In this document: positions 1-5,501 of the stretch, piece by piece
Layout of the letters: every line of letters begins with the position of its first letter
Numbering within the stretch: position 1 is the first letter of the stretch
DNA from: Rhodospirillales bacterium
Lineage (GTDB): Bacteria; Pseudomonadota; Alphaproteobacteria; Rhodospirillales; JAPHTL01
Assembly (NCBI GenBank): GCA_026193355.1
Contig: JAPHTL010000112.1
Span: forward strand, 1-5,501
Reading direction: 5' to 3'
Length of the DNA: 5,501 bases
Made by a program: the position numbers and the translations under genes
The notes under the pieces: model-generated
Databases searched by the model: none
What the model saw: the letters and a program-made list of their open reading frames with translations, nothing else
Told to the model about the DNA's origin: nothing

Positions 1-261
1 ATCGGAACACTGGCCGGGTTTGCGTTGGGTCTTTCGTTTGCCGCGAATATCGAATCCATCCGTCAGGCCTTGCAAGGATTGACCGGAACCGAACTTTTCG
101 CCGCTGAAATCTATTTCCTCTCCAAATTGCCCGCGCGGGTCGACCCCACGGAAGTTGCGGCGGTGGTTGGTATGGGTATCGGTCTTTCATTTCTGGCGAC
201 GATTTACCCATCATGGCGAGCGGCGAAGACCGATCCTGTGGAAGCGTTACGCTATGAGTGA
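1..261 (+). CDS. lolC: Lipoprotein-releasing ABC transporter permease (LolC/LolE family), C-terminal part
   Basis: This is the 3' end of a gene that begins before the window; 86 residues are visible in frame from base 1 to the TGA at 259-261. LolC/LolE-type permeases pair with LolD in the inner membrane and extract outer-membrane lipoproteins for hand-over to the periplasmic carrier LolA. The visible part opens in a hydrophobic segment (IGTLAGFALGLSF), continues through a periplasmic-type stretch containing LPARVDPTEV, and enters the last membrane helix (about residues 51-68, VAAVVGMGIGLSFLATIY). It finishes with the family's typical cytoplasmic end, YPSWRAAKTDPVEALRYE. The stop overlaps the start of lolD, so the two are probably translationally coupled in one operon. 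LolC and LolE cannot be told apart from this fragment, and many alphaproteobacteria have a single permease of this type, so the symbol is provisional. The family call is secure because of the C-terminal motif and the adjoining lolD. Confidence 0.9.
   Translation: MGTLAGFALGLSFAANIESIRQALQGLTGTELFAAEIYFLSKLPARVDPTEVAAVVGMGIGLSFLATIYPSWRAAKTDPVEALRYE
240..244 (+). promoter_or_regulatory. Ribosome binding site deciding the lolD start
   Basis: GGAAG lies 9 bases before the ATG at 254, inside the end of the upstream permease gene. It supports 254 rather than the upstream in-frame ATG at 155, which would add 33 residues unlike any LolD and lie deep inside the permease gene. Confidence 0.65.
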
Positions 262-970
262 TCGTTTTGGCACGGTCGAAGGCATCGACGCGCTTGTCCC
301 GGCCCTTGAACTGCGTGGCGTGACGCGGCGATTCAAGCAAGGCGCCAGCCATCTTGACGTTCTCAAGGGCGTTGATCTGACCATCAGGCGCGGTGAGATC
401 ATTGCCCTGGTTGGCCCATCCGGTTCGGGCAAATCGACGCTTTTGCAGATTGCGGGCCTTCTCGAGAAACCCGATGGTGGAGAAGTCTCTCTGGCGGGGA
501 ACTCATGCAACGGAATGCGCGATGACGCCCGGACCCGCATGCGCAGGGAAAAGATCGGCTTCGTTTATCAGTACCATCACCTTCTGCCGGAGTTTTCGGC
601 GCTGGAAAACGTGATGATTCCCCAGATATTGCGAGGCCTGAGCCGCAAGGAATCACGGGTGCGGGCGATGGAGTTGCTGTCCTGCATGCGGCTGGCCGAC
701 AGGGTGGAGCATCGTCCAGGGCGTCTTTCAGGGGGGGAGCAACAGCGGGTCGCCATCGCCCGCGCCCTTGCCAATGCGCCGGATGTTCTTCTGGCCGATG
801 AACCAACTGGGAATCTCGACCCGCATACGGCGGACGCCGTGTTCAACCTGCTTATGCAGCTTGTGCGCGGGGCGGGGCTGGCGGCCGTGATCGCCACGCA
901 CAATCCGGAACTGGCGAAGCGCATGGATCGTACTCTCCGACTGGAAGATGGCCATCTCGTCAGTGGCTGA
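254..970 (+). CDS. lolD: Lipoprotein-releasing system ATP-binding protein LolD
   Basis: This 238-residue ABC ATPase has the usual LolD length. It hydrolyses ATP on the cytoplasmic face of the inner membrane to drive lipoprotein release by the LolC/E permease to LolA. All nucleotide-binding motifs are present in order: Walker A GPSGSGKST at residues 54-62, Q-loop Q106 in VYQYHHLLPEF, signature LSGGEQQR at 158-165, Walker B VLLADEP at 178-184 with catalytic E183, D-loop NLDP at 187-190 and H-loop H216 in ATHN. The YQYHHLLPEF(S)ALENV region matches the LolD form of the Q-loop rather than MacB or FtsE. The ATG at 254 overlaps the permease stop by 8 bases (ATGAGTGA) and has a Shine-Dalgarno-like GGAAG 9 bases upstream, suggesting coupled translation that keeps the subunits balanced. 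About 16 residues precede the conserved LELRGVTRRF strand. No clear terminator follows, so some transcription may continue into dnaE. Confidence 0.96.
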   Translation: MSDRFGTVEGIDALVPALELRGVTRRFKQGASHLDVLKGVDLTIRRGEIIALVGPSGSGKSTLLQIAGLLEKPDGGEVSLAGNSCNGMRDDARTRMRREKIGFVYQYHHLLPEFSALENVMIPQILRGLSRKESRVRAMELLSCMRLADRVEHRPGRLSGGEQQRVAIARALANAPDVLLADEPTGNLDPHTADAVFNLLMQLVRGAGLAAVIATHNPELAKRMDRTLRLEDGHLVSG

Positions 971-983
971 CGCCACGATTTCT

Positions 984-992
984 TGTGGATAA
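984..992 (-). promoter_or_regulatory. Perfect consensus DnaA box upstream of dnaE
   Basis: TGTGGATAA on the plus strand is the exact reverse complement of TTATCCACA, the classical high-affinity DnaA box. It lies in the 82-base gap, 13 bases after the lolD stop and 60 bases before the dnaE ATG. DnaA is both the replication initiator and a transcription factor, so the site could tie dnaE expression to the initiation cycle. Only one box is visible, and the gap is too short and lacks the AT-rich unwinding element expected of an origin. The motif match is seen directly; binding and regulation are inference. Confidence 0.5.
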
Positions 993-1016
993 GACGAAGA
1001 AACCACGCAACATCTG

Positions 1017-1045
1017 CTGACATATCGGCAGGTGTATGGAATCAT
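1017..1045 (+). promoter_or_regulatory. Possible dnaE promoter giving a near-leaderless transcript
   Basis: CTGACA (1017-1022, five of six matches to TTGACA) and AATCAT (1040-1045, four of six matches to TATAAT) are separated by 17 bases. Transcription from this pair would begin about 7 bases later, almost at the dnaE ATG at 1053. That would fit the absence of a convincing Shine-Dalgarno sequence before this gene. Single hexamer pairs of this quality occur by chance, so this is weak evidence. Confidence 0.25.
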
Positions 1046-1052
1046 TCTTCCC

Positions 1053-4000
1053 ATGTCACATGCTGATTTTGTTCATCTGCGGGTCCATACGGCCTATTCC
1101 CTTTCGGAGGGGGCAAACCGTATCAAGGATATCGTCGGCCTGTGCCGCACCCTAGGCATGCCGGCTCTGGCCTGCACGGATAGCAGCAACCTTTTCGGCG
1201 GACTGGAATTCTCCGGCGCCTGCGCCGCCGCCGGTGTGCAGCCGATTATCGGTGCGCAGATCAACGTCACCCGCGAAGCCGGTCGGGAAAGCGCGCCCGG
1301 CCAGCGCAACGTCGCCCTCGACCGCCCTGATCAGGTCGTGCTTCTCGTCAAGGACGAAACGGGGTACCGAAACCTTCTGAAGCTGTTCAGTCGCGCCTAT
1401 CTCGATGGCGGAGACAATGCGGAACCGCAGGTTTCCTTCAATGATCTTGCCGAGCACGGCGAGGGGTTGATCGCGCTGACCGGCGGCCCGCTTGGCCCTG
1501 TTGGCCGTCTGATACTCGAAGGGCAGAACGATGCAGCAAAAGAGACGCTCGTCCGTCTGTCGGAGGCCTTTCCCGGCCGTCTTTACGTCGAAATCATGCG
1601 CCACGGCATGGATGAGGAGCGGAAAACCGAAAGCGGATTTCTGGACCTTGCCTACAAGTTCGACCTTCCCCTTGTCGCGACGAATGAGGCCTTCTTTCCG
1701 ACCCGCGACATGTACGAGGCCCACGACGCCCTGATCTGCATCGATGGGGGAACCTATGTCGGGCAGAACGAGAGGCGACGGCTGACGCCGGAACATTACT
1801 TCAAGTCCCCCGACGAAATGCGCGCGCTGTTCCAGGACCTTCCCGAAGCCTACGACAATGCCCTTGTCGTCGCGCGACGTTGTGGTTTCATGGTCGAAAA
1901 GATCGATCCGATCCTGCCGCCCTATGACTGCGGCGATGGCCGCTCGGAGGAGCAGGAGCTTCGCCATCAGGCCGCAGAGGGGCTGGAGGAGCGCCTGAAG
2001 GCGCAGATCTGGACGCCGGGCATGTCTGCCGAGGAACGCGAAGCCACTGCCAAACCCTACCGGGAGCGCCTGGAATACGAGTTGAACGTCATCGTGCAGA
2101 TGGGGTTTCCCGGGTACTTCCTGATTGTTGCCGACTTTATCAAATGGTCGAAGGACAACAATATTCCTGTTGGACCGGGGCGCGGGTCCGGCGCGGGCTC
2201 CGTGGTTGCCTGGGCGTTGACGATCACCGATCTTGACCCATTGCGGTTCGGACTTCTTTTCGAGCGCTTTTTGAACCCCGAACGCGTGTCCATGCCCGAC
2301 TTCGACATCGACTTCTGCCAGGACAGGCGGGACGAGGTTATCCGTTATGTTCAGGGGAAGTATGGGCGCGATCGCGTCGCCCAGATCATCACGTTTGGAA
2401 AGTTGCAGGCGCGGGCCGTCTTGCGCGACGTTGGCCGGGTTCTCGAGATGCCGTACGGACAGGTGGACCGTATTTGCAAACTGGTCCCCAACAATCCCGC
2501 CAACCCCGTAAATCTGGAGCAGGCGATCAACGGCGAACCCCAACTTCGGGAAATGATCCGCAATGAGGATGCCGTCGCCAGAATGGTTGGTATCGCCCGG
2601 AAGCTGGAGGGGCTTTATCGACATGCCTCGACCCATGCCGCCGGTGTCGTCATCGGCGATCGCCCGCTGGATGAATTGATTCCGCTCTATCGTGACCCAC
2701 GGTCCGACATGCCTGTTACACAGTTCAACATGAAGCATGTGGAGTCGGCCGGTCTGGTGAAGTTCGATTTTCTCGGCCTCAAGACCCTGACGGTTCTGTC
2801 AACCGCCCTCAATCTGATTGCGGAAAGCGGCGATTCGAATGTTCCGGACCTTTCCAATCTTCCCCTTGATGACGCAAAAACGTTCGAGATGCTGGGAAGA
2901 GGGGACGCAACGGGCGTCTTCCAGCTTGAAAGCGCGGGAATGCGCGATGTTCTGAGGAACATGCGACCCGATACTCTGGAAGATCTGATCGCTGTTGTGG
3001 CGCTTTATCGCCCAGGTCCGATGGACAACATCCCCAGCTACATCAACCGCAAGCATGGCGCAGAGGAGCCCGATTACCTCTATCCGACGCTGAAGCCCAT
3101 CCTTGAGGAAACCTACGGCATCATCATCTATCAGGAACAGGTGATGCAGATCGCGCAGGAGCTTGCCGGGTATTCACTTGGCGGCGCTGACCTTTTGCGG
3201 CGCGCGATGGGCAAGAAAATACAGTCAGAAATGGACCAGCAGCGCCAGATTTTCGTCGATGGCGCAACGGCGCGGGGTGTTCCCACGCAAAAGGCCTCGG
3301 ATATCTTTGATCTTGTGGCGAAATTCGCCAGCTACGGTTTCAACAAGTCCCATGCCGCCGCCTATGCCCTTGTGGCCTATCAGACGGCTTATCTGAAGGC
3401 GAATTTTCCGGTCGAATTTCTGGCGGCATCAATGACGCTGGATATCAACAACACCGATAAGCTCAATGTTTTCAGGCAGGAGCTTGACCGTCTTGGCATC
3501 GGCCTGTTGCCTCCGGACATCAACCGCTCCGGCGTTCGCTTCAGGGTTGAGACCGTCAAGGAAGGCGGAGAGCGGAAAAAAGCGATCCGCTATGCGCTTG
3601 CGGCAATCAAGAATGTCGGTGAAGGGGCTATGGAGGCCCTGGTGCAGGAGCGCGAGTCCAACCAGCCCTTCAAGGAGCCCTTTGAATTCGCCAGCCGCCT
3701 TGATGCAAGGCAGGTCAACAAGCGGCAGCTCGAAAATCTTGTGAAGGCAGGCGCATTCGACGGCCTCAACGAAAATCGGCGCCAGATGTTCGATGGAATC
3801 GAATTCCTTCTGCGCCATGCGGCTGCGGCAAGTTCCGACCGTGAAAGTTCGCAGATTGGCCTGTTCGGCGCTGACGAGCCAGCAGCTGTTGCCGCGGCAA
3901 AATTGCCCGATGTGCCTGAATGGGCCCTGATGGACCGCCTGAAGAACGAATTCGACGCCATCGGTTTTTATCTTTCTGCGCATCCCCTGGACGCCTATGG

Positions 4001-4544
4001 AAAGAGCCTCAAGCGCCTTAAGGCCAGCACCCAATCCGAAATTCTGCGAAACGGTCAATCCGGACCGGTTCATCTGGTTGGAACCGTGATTTCCAAGAAA
4101 GAGCGCACGTCGGCCAAGGGCAACAAATTCGCCTTTGTCCAGTTGTCGGATGCAACAGGCGCCTTTGAAGTAACGATTTTTTCCGATCTTTTAGGCGTCT
4201 GCCGCGAGTTGCTTGAGGTCGGGCAATCGCTTTTCATCAAGGCTTCCGCCCAATTCGAGGGGGAAAATGTCCGGTATACGGCCAGCAGCATTGAATCGCT
4301 TGATGCCGTTGCCGCGCGCACCGCTGCCGGTTTGTTGATCCATATCGATAACGAGGCACCGCTCGGACCGCTCAAGGATATCCTGCAACAACAGGGCAGG
4401 GGACGCGGTGAGGTGCACCTGATTACGCCCCTTGGTGGCTCGGCCGAGGTCACGCTGCGTCTTGGCCAGGGATACGCGATTTCGCCCGCGCTGTTTCAGG
4501 CGGTTCGGTCCATCCCCGGCATTGTCGAGGTCCAGGAGATCTAG
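1053..4544 (+). CDS. dnaE: DNA polymerase III alpha subunit (replicative polymerase)
   Basis: This 1163-residue protein (E. coli DnaE has 1160) is the catalytic core of the replicative DNA polymerase III holoenzyme. Domains in order are: an N-terminal PHP domain (about 5-285, FVHLRVHTAYS); the palm with GRGSGAGS at 376-383 and PDFDIDF carrying catalytic D418 and D420; the third catalytic aspartate D572 in VKFDFLGL; and fingers with YQEQVMQIA (693-701) and GGADLLRRAMGKK (710-722). Next come a helix-hairpin-helix region (LAAIKNVGEG from 849), the beta-clamp-binding motif QIGLFG at 934-939, an OB fold at about 1005-1082 and a C-terminal tau-binding-type domain. The three aspartates align with E. 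coli D401, D403 and D555 at a constant offset of 17. PHP metal ligands are replaced (R10, S44, E212, F214), so proofreading probably relies on a separate epsilon subunit. The ATG at 1053 is chosen over the in-frame GTG at 1032 because MSHADFVHLRVH is the usual start and neither has a strong ribosome binding site. The reading frame is unbroken. It is the DnaE1 type, not the ImuC/DnaE2 mutagenic type, judging by length and the clamp motif. Confidence 0.98.
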   Translation: MSHADFVHLRVHTAYSLSEGANRIKDIVGLCRTLGMPALACTDSSNLFGGLEFSGACAAAGVQPIIGAQINVTREAGRESAPGQRNVALDRPDQVVLLVKDETGYRNLLKLFSRAYLDGGDNAEPQVSFNDLAEHGEGLIALTGGPLGPVGRLILEGQNDAAKETLVRLSEAFPGRLYVEIMRHGMDEERKTESGFLDLAYKFDLPLVATNEAFFPTRDMYEAHDALICIDGGTYVGQNERRRLTPEHYFKSPDEMRALFQDLPEAYDNALVVARRCGFMVEKIDPILPPYDCGDGRSEEQELRHQAAEGLEERLKAQIWTPGMSAEEREATAKPYRERLEYELNVIVQMGFPGYFLIVADFIKWSKDNNIPVGPGRGSGAGSVVAWALTITDLDPLRFGLLFERFLNPERVSMPDFDIDFCQDRRDEVIRYVQGKYGRDRVAQIITFGKLQARAVLRDVGRVLEMPYGQVDRICKLVPNNPANPVNLEQAINGEPQLREMIRNEDAVARMVGIARKLEGLYRHASTHAAGVVIGDRPLDELIPLYRDPRSDMPVTQFNMKHVESAGLVKFDFLGLKTLTVLSTALNLIAESGDSNVPDLSNLPLDDAKTFEMLGRGDATGVFQLESAGMRDVLRNMRPDTLEDLIAVVALYRPGPMDNIPSYINRKHGAEEPDYLYPTLKPILEETYGIIIYQEQVMQIAQELAGYSLGGADLLRRAMGKKIQSEMDQQRQIFVDGATARGVPTQKASDIFDLVAKFASYGFNKSHAAAYALVAYQTAYLKANFPVEFLAASMTLDINNTDKLNVFRQELDRLGIGLLPPDINRSGVRFRVETVKEGGERKKAIRYALAAIKNVGEGAMEALVQERESNQPFKEPFEFASRLDARQVNKRQLENLVKAGAFDGLNENRRQMFDGIEFLLRHAAAASSDRESSQIGLFGADEPAAVAAAKLPDVPEWALMDRLKNEFDAIGFYLSAHPLDAYGKSLKRLKASTQSEILRNGQSGPVHLVGTVISKKERTSAKGNKFAFVQLSDATGAFEVTIFSDLLGVCRELLEVGQSLFIKASAQFEGENVRYTASSIESLDAVAARTAAGLLIHIDNEAPLGPLKDILQQQGRGRGEVHLITPLGGSAEVTLRLGQGYAISPALFQAVRSIPGIVEVQEI

Positions 4545-4547
4545 AGG

Positions 4548-4603
4548 GCGTTTTGTCCTTGCATTCCTAGTGGTCCGGGGGTATCTACCGCCCACCAAAA
4601 CGC
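4548..4603 (+). other. Nested inverted repeat directly after dnaE
   Basis: GCGTTTTG (4548-4555) is perfectly complementary to CAAAACGC (4596-4603). Inside it, TGGT (4571-4574) pairs with ACCA (4594-4597), GGG (4577-4579) with CCC (4591-4593), and GGT (4580-4582) with ACC (4587-4589). This leaves a four-base ATCT loop, a CC bulge and a G bulge. The outer and inner stems share bases 4596-4597, so at most six outer pairs can coexist with the full inner hairpin. It begins 3 bases after the dnaE stop. No run of T follows on the plus strand, so it is not a standard intrinsic terminator. It may be an mRNA 3'-end or processing structure, or the upper part of the rpsB leader. Confidence 0.45.
4559..4587 (+). 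promoter_or_regulatory. Candidate rpsB promoter
   Basis: TTGCAT (4559-4564, preceded by C as in the alphaproteobacterial CTTG element) and TATCTA (4582-4587) are exactly 17 bases apart. Each matches three of six consensus bases. Initiation would fall near 4594, giving an rpsB leader of about 114 bases. The TATCTA element coincides with the loop of the 4571-4597 hairpin. This is the best candidate I see in the gap, but the hexamers are weak. Confidence 0.33.
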
Positions 4604-4619
4604 ACGTGGGTTCGCGGCG

Positions 4620-4637
4620 CCGACGCAAATTCGTCGG
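4620..4637 (+). other. Small hairpin in the rpsB leader
   Basis: CCGACG (4620-4625) pairs perfectly with CGTCGG (4632-4637) around a six-base CAAATT loop. It lacks a following T run, so it is not a terminator. It would be the first hairpin in a transcript starting near 4594. Confidence 0.4.
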
Positions 4638-4645
4638 ATTGTTCG

Positions 4646-4681
4646 CTCCGGTGTCCGGGTTTCCGGACCACACCCGCGGAG
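4646..4681 (+). promoter_or_regulatory. Bulged hairpin just before the rpsB ribosome binding site
   Basis: TCCGG (4654-4658) pairs with CCGGA (4663-4667) around a GTTT loop. The stem continues with GTG (4651-4653) to CAC (4669-4671) past a single C bulge, then CTCCG (4646-4650) to CGGAG (4677-4681) past a five-base ACCCG bulge, giving 13 base pairs in all. It ends 8 bases before the Shine-Dalgarno region. In E. coli the S2 protein represses its own rpsB-tsf mRNA through the leader, so a structured element here is a candidate for a similar control. I do not claim homology to the E. coli structure. Confidence 0.45.
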
Positions 4682-4689
4682 GTTCAACC

Positions 4690-4698
4690 GGAGAAGGA
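4690..4698 (+). promoter_or_regulatory. Ribosome binding site of rpsB
   Basis: GGAGAAGGA contains two overlapping Shine-Dalgarno-like cores, GGAG (4690-4693) and AAGGA (4694-4698). The second is 9 bases from the ATG at 4708. This strong purine tract fixes the rpsB start and contrasts with the poor site in front of dnaE. Confidence 0.85.
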
Positions 4699-4707
4699 AA
4701 AGAGATC

Positions 4708-5501
4708 ATGGCGCTTCCGGCGTTCACCATGCGTCAGCTTCTTGAAGCTGGTGCTCATTTCGGCCACACCACCCGTCGTTGGAATCCGAAGATGGAGCAA
4801 TACATCTTCGGCGTTCGCAATGGCATTCACATTCTCGATCTTCAGCAGACCGTTCCCATGCTGCATTCGGCAATGCAGGCGGTTCGCGATGTCGTCGCTT
4901 CCGGCGGTCGCGTTCTTTTCGTCGGCACCAAGCGTCAGGCGCAGGAAAAGGTTGCCGAGACGGCGAAACGCTGTGGCCAGTACTACGTCAACCACCGCTG
5001 GCTGGGCGGCATGCTGACCAACTGGCAGACGATTTCCAATTCCATCAAGCGCCTGCGTGAACTTGAAGGCCAGCTTGGCGGCGATACGGCCGGCTTCACG
5101 AAGAAAGAGCTTCTCAATCTGACCCGTGAAATGGAAAAGCTGGATCGCGCCCTTGGCGGCATCAAGGAAATGGGTGGGCTGCCCAACATTCTGTTTATCA
5201 TCGACACGGTCAAGGAATCGATTGCGATTCAGGAAGCCAACAAGCTTGGCATTCCCGTCGTTGCCGTTCTCGACAGCAACAGCAGCCCTGCGGGCATTGA
5301 TTACGCAATCCCTGGCAACGATGACTCCATTCGGGCCATCACCCTTTACTGCGACATGATCGCTGGTTCGGTTCTGGATGGTATTCAGGCTGAAATTCAG
5401 GCGACCGGCGGCGACGTCGGGGCAGCTGAAGATGCGCCGGTAGAGGTGGTCGCTGCTGAGGCTCCGGTCGCTGAAGCACCTGCAGCTGAAGAAGCACCTG
5501 C
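4708..5501 (+). CDS. rpsB: 30S ribosomal protein S2 (uS2), 3'-truncated by the window
   Basis: The frame is open from the ATG at 4708 to the window edge, with 264 residues visible and no stop. uS2 binds the 30S subunit late in assembly, at the head-body junction, and is needed for S1 to join. Family landmarks are the N-terminal signature RQLLEAGAHFGHTTRRWNPK (residues 9-28), FGVRNGIHILDL, GGRVLFVGTKRQAQ, YYVNHRWLGGMLTNW (92-106), a charged helical-hairpin region at about 107-155, the second signature starting at PNILFIIDT (159) and running into DSNSSP (189-194), and IPGNDDSIRAI. The conserved domain ends near residue 230. Beyond it is an Ala/Glu/Pro/Val-rich tail that already exceeds the 241-residue E. 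coli protein and continues past the edge, as seen in many alphaproteobacterial S2 proteins. The start is fixed by a strong Shine-Dalgarno sequence. The usual next gene would be tsf (elongation factor Ts), outside the window. Confidence 0.97.
   Translation, partial: MALPAFTMRQLLEAGAHFGHTTRRWNPKMEQYIFGVRNGIHILDLQQTVPMLHSAMQAVRDVVASGGRVLFVGTKRQAQEKVAETAKRCGQYYVNHRWLGGMLTNWQTISNSIKRLRELEGQLGGDTAGFTKKELLNLTREMEKLDRALGGIKEMGGLPNILFIIDTVKESIAIQEANKLGIPVVAVLDSNSSPAGIDYAIPGNDDSIRAITLYCDMIAGSVLDGIQAEIQATGGDVGAAEDAPVEVVAAEAPVAEAPAAEEAP
5470..5501 (+). repeat. In-frame short direct repeat in the rpsB tail
   Basis: GAAGCACCTGC occurs at 5473-5483 and again at 5491-5501, an 18-base (six-codon) spacing. 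Both copies are preceded by GCTGAA or its extension. They encode EAP-A units of the low-complexity tail of S2. The array may continue past the window edge. Confidence 0.6.

Noticed and set aside
155..253. Upstream in-frame extension of lolD starting at 155
   Set aside because: The extra 33 residues come from an out-of-frame reading of the permease gene and do not resemble LolD. The ATG at 254 has a suitable ribosome binding site and the normal overlap.
973..988. CCAC/GTGG inverted repeat after lolD as a terminator
   Set aside because: The stem is only four base pairs with an eight-base loop and no T run, too weak for an intrinsic terminator.
1032..1052. GTG at 1032 as the dnaE start
   Set aside because: It adds seven residues (VYGIILP, the first read as Met) not typical of DnaE, has no Shine-Dalgarno sequence, and the conserved MSHADFVHLRVH begins at 1053.
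971..1052. A replication origin at the DnaA box
   Set aside because: There is a single box in a very short gap, with no cluster of boxes and no AT-rich unwinding region.
1152..2738. Long minus-strand open frame of 528 codons inside dnaE
   Set aside because: It lies wholly antisense to an intact, strongly conserved polymerase gene. Its translation shows no recognisable domain, and long antisense open frames are common opposite GC-rich genes.
3429..4073. Minus-strand open frame of 214 codons inside dnaE
   Set aside because: It is antisense to the conserved C-terminal half of DnaE, with no recognisable motif and no ribosome binding site that I can see.
4684..4995. Minus-strand and alternate-frame open frames over rpsB
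   Set aside because: They are shadows of the rpsB reading frame, which is open from 4708 to the window edge and matches uS2 throughout.
1..5501. Mobile elements, CRISPR arrays, tRNA or rRNA genes, defence systems
   Set aside because: I found no repeat-spacer array, transposase or integrase motif, tRNA-like cloverleaf or rRNA segment. Nearly all sequence is accounted for by four core genes.

Overview
The window looks like ordinary chromosomal core-gene territory from an alphaproteobacterium. The base composition is moderately GC-rich by eye. The gene order is a LolC/LolE-type permease, lolD, dnaE and then rpsB, all on the plus strand. The DnaE N-terminus (MSHADFVHLRVH), the acidic, alanine/proline-rich tail on ribosomal protein S2 and the lolC/E-lolD-dnaE order all fit Alphaproteobacteria, possibly a Rhodospirillales-like lineage. 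The order- or genus-level placement is inference only.

Layout: bases 1-261 hold the last 86 residues of the inner-membrane permease of the lipoprotein-releasing (Lol) ABC transporter. It overlaps the start of lolD (254-970), the ATPase of the same complex, by 8 bases. An 82-base gap (971-1052) contains a perfect consensus DnaA box and weak promoter-like hexamers, but no good ribosome binding site. dnaE (1053-4544), the replicative DNA polymerase III alpha subunit, fills most of the window and appears complete and intact. A 163-base gap (4545-4707) is unusually rich in complementary segments and ends in a strong Shine-Dalgarno sequence. rpsB (4708 to beyond 5501), encoding ribosomal protein S2 (uS2), runs off the right edge within its C-terminal tail.

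Functionally, the first two genes sort lipoproteins from the inner to the outer membrane, dnaE copies the chromosome and rpsB opens a translation operon (usually rpsB-tsf). I see no mobile element, CRISPR array, tRNA, rRNA or phage gene, and no clearly new multi-gene system. The parts most worth a second look are non-coding. One is the DnaA box in front of the replicative polymerase gene. The other is the rpsB leader, which can fold into several local hairpins or into a mutually exclusive long-range pairing, as might be expected of an autoregulated ribosomal-protein mRNA.
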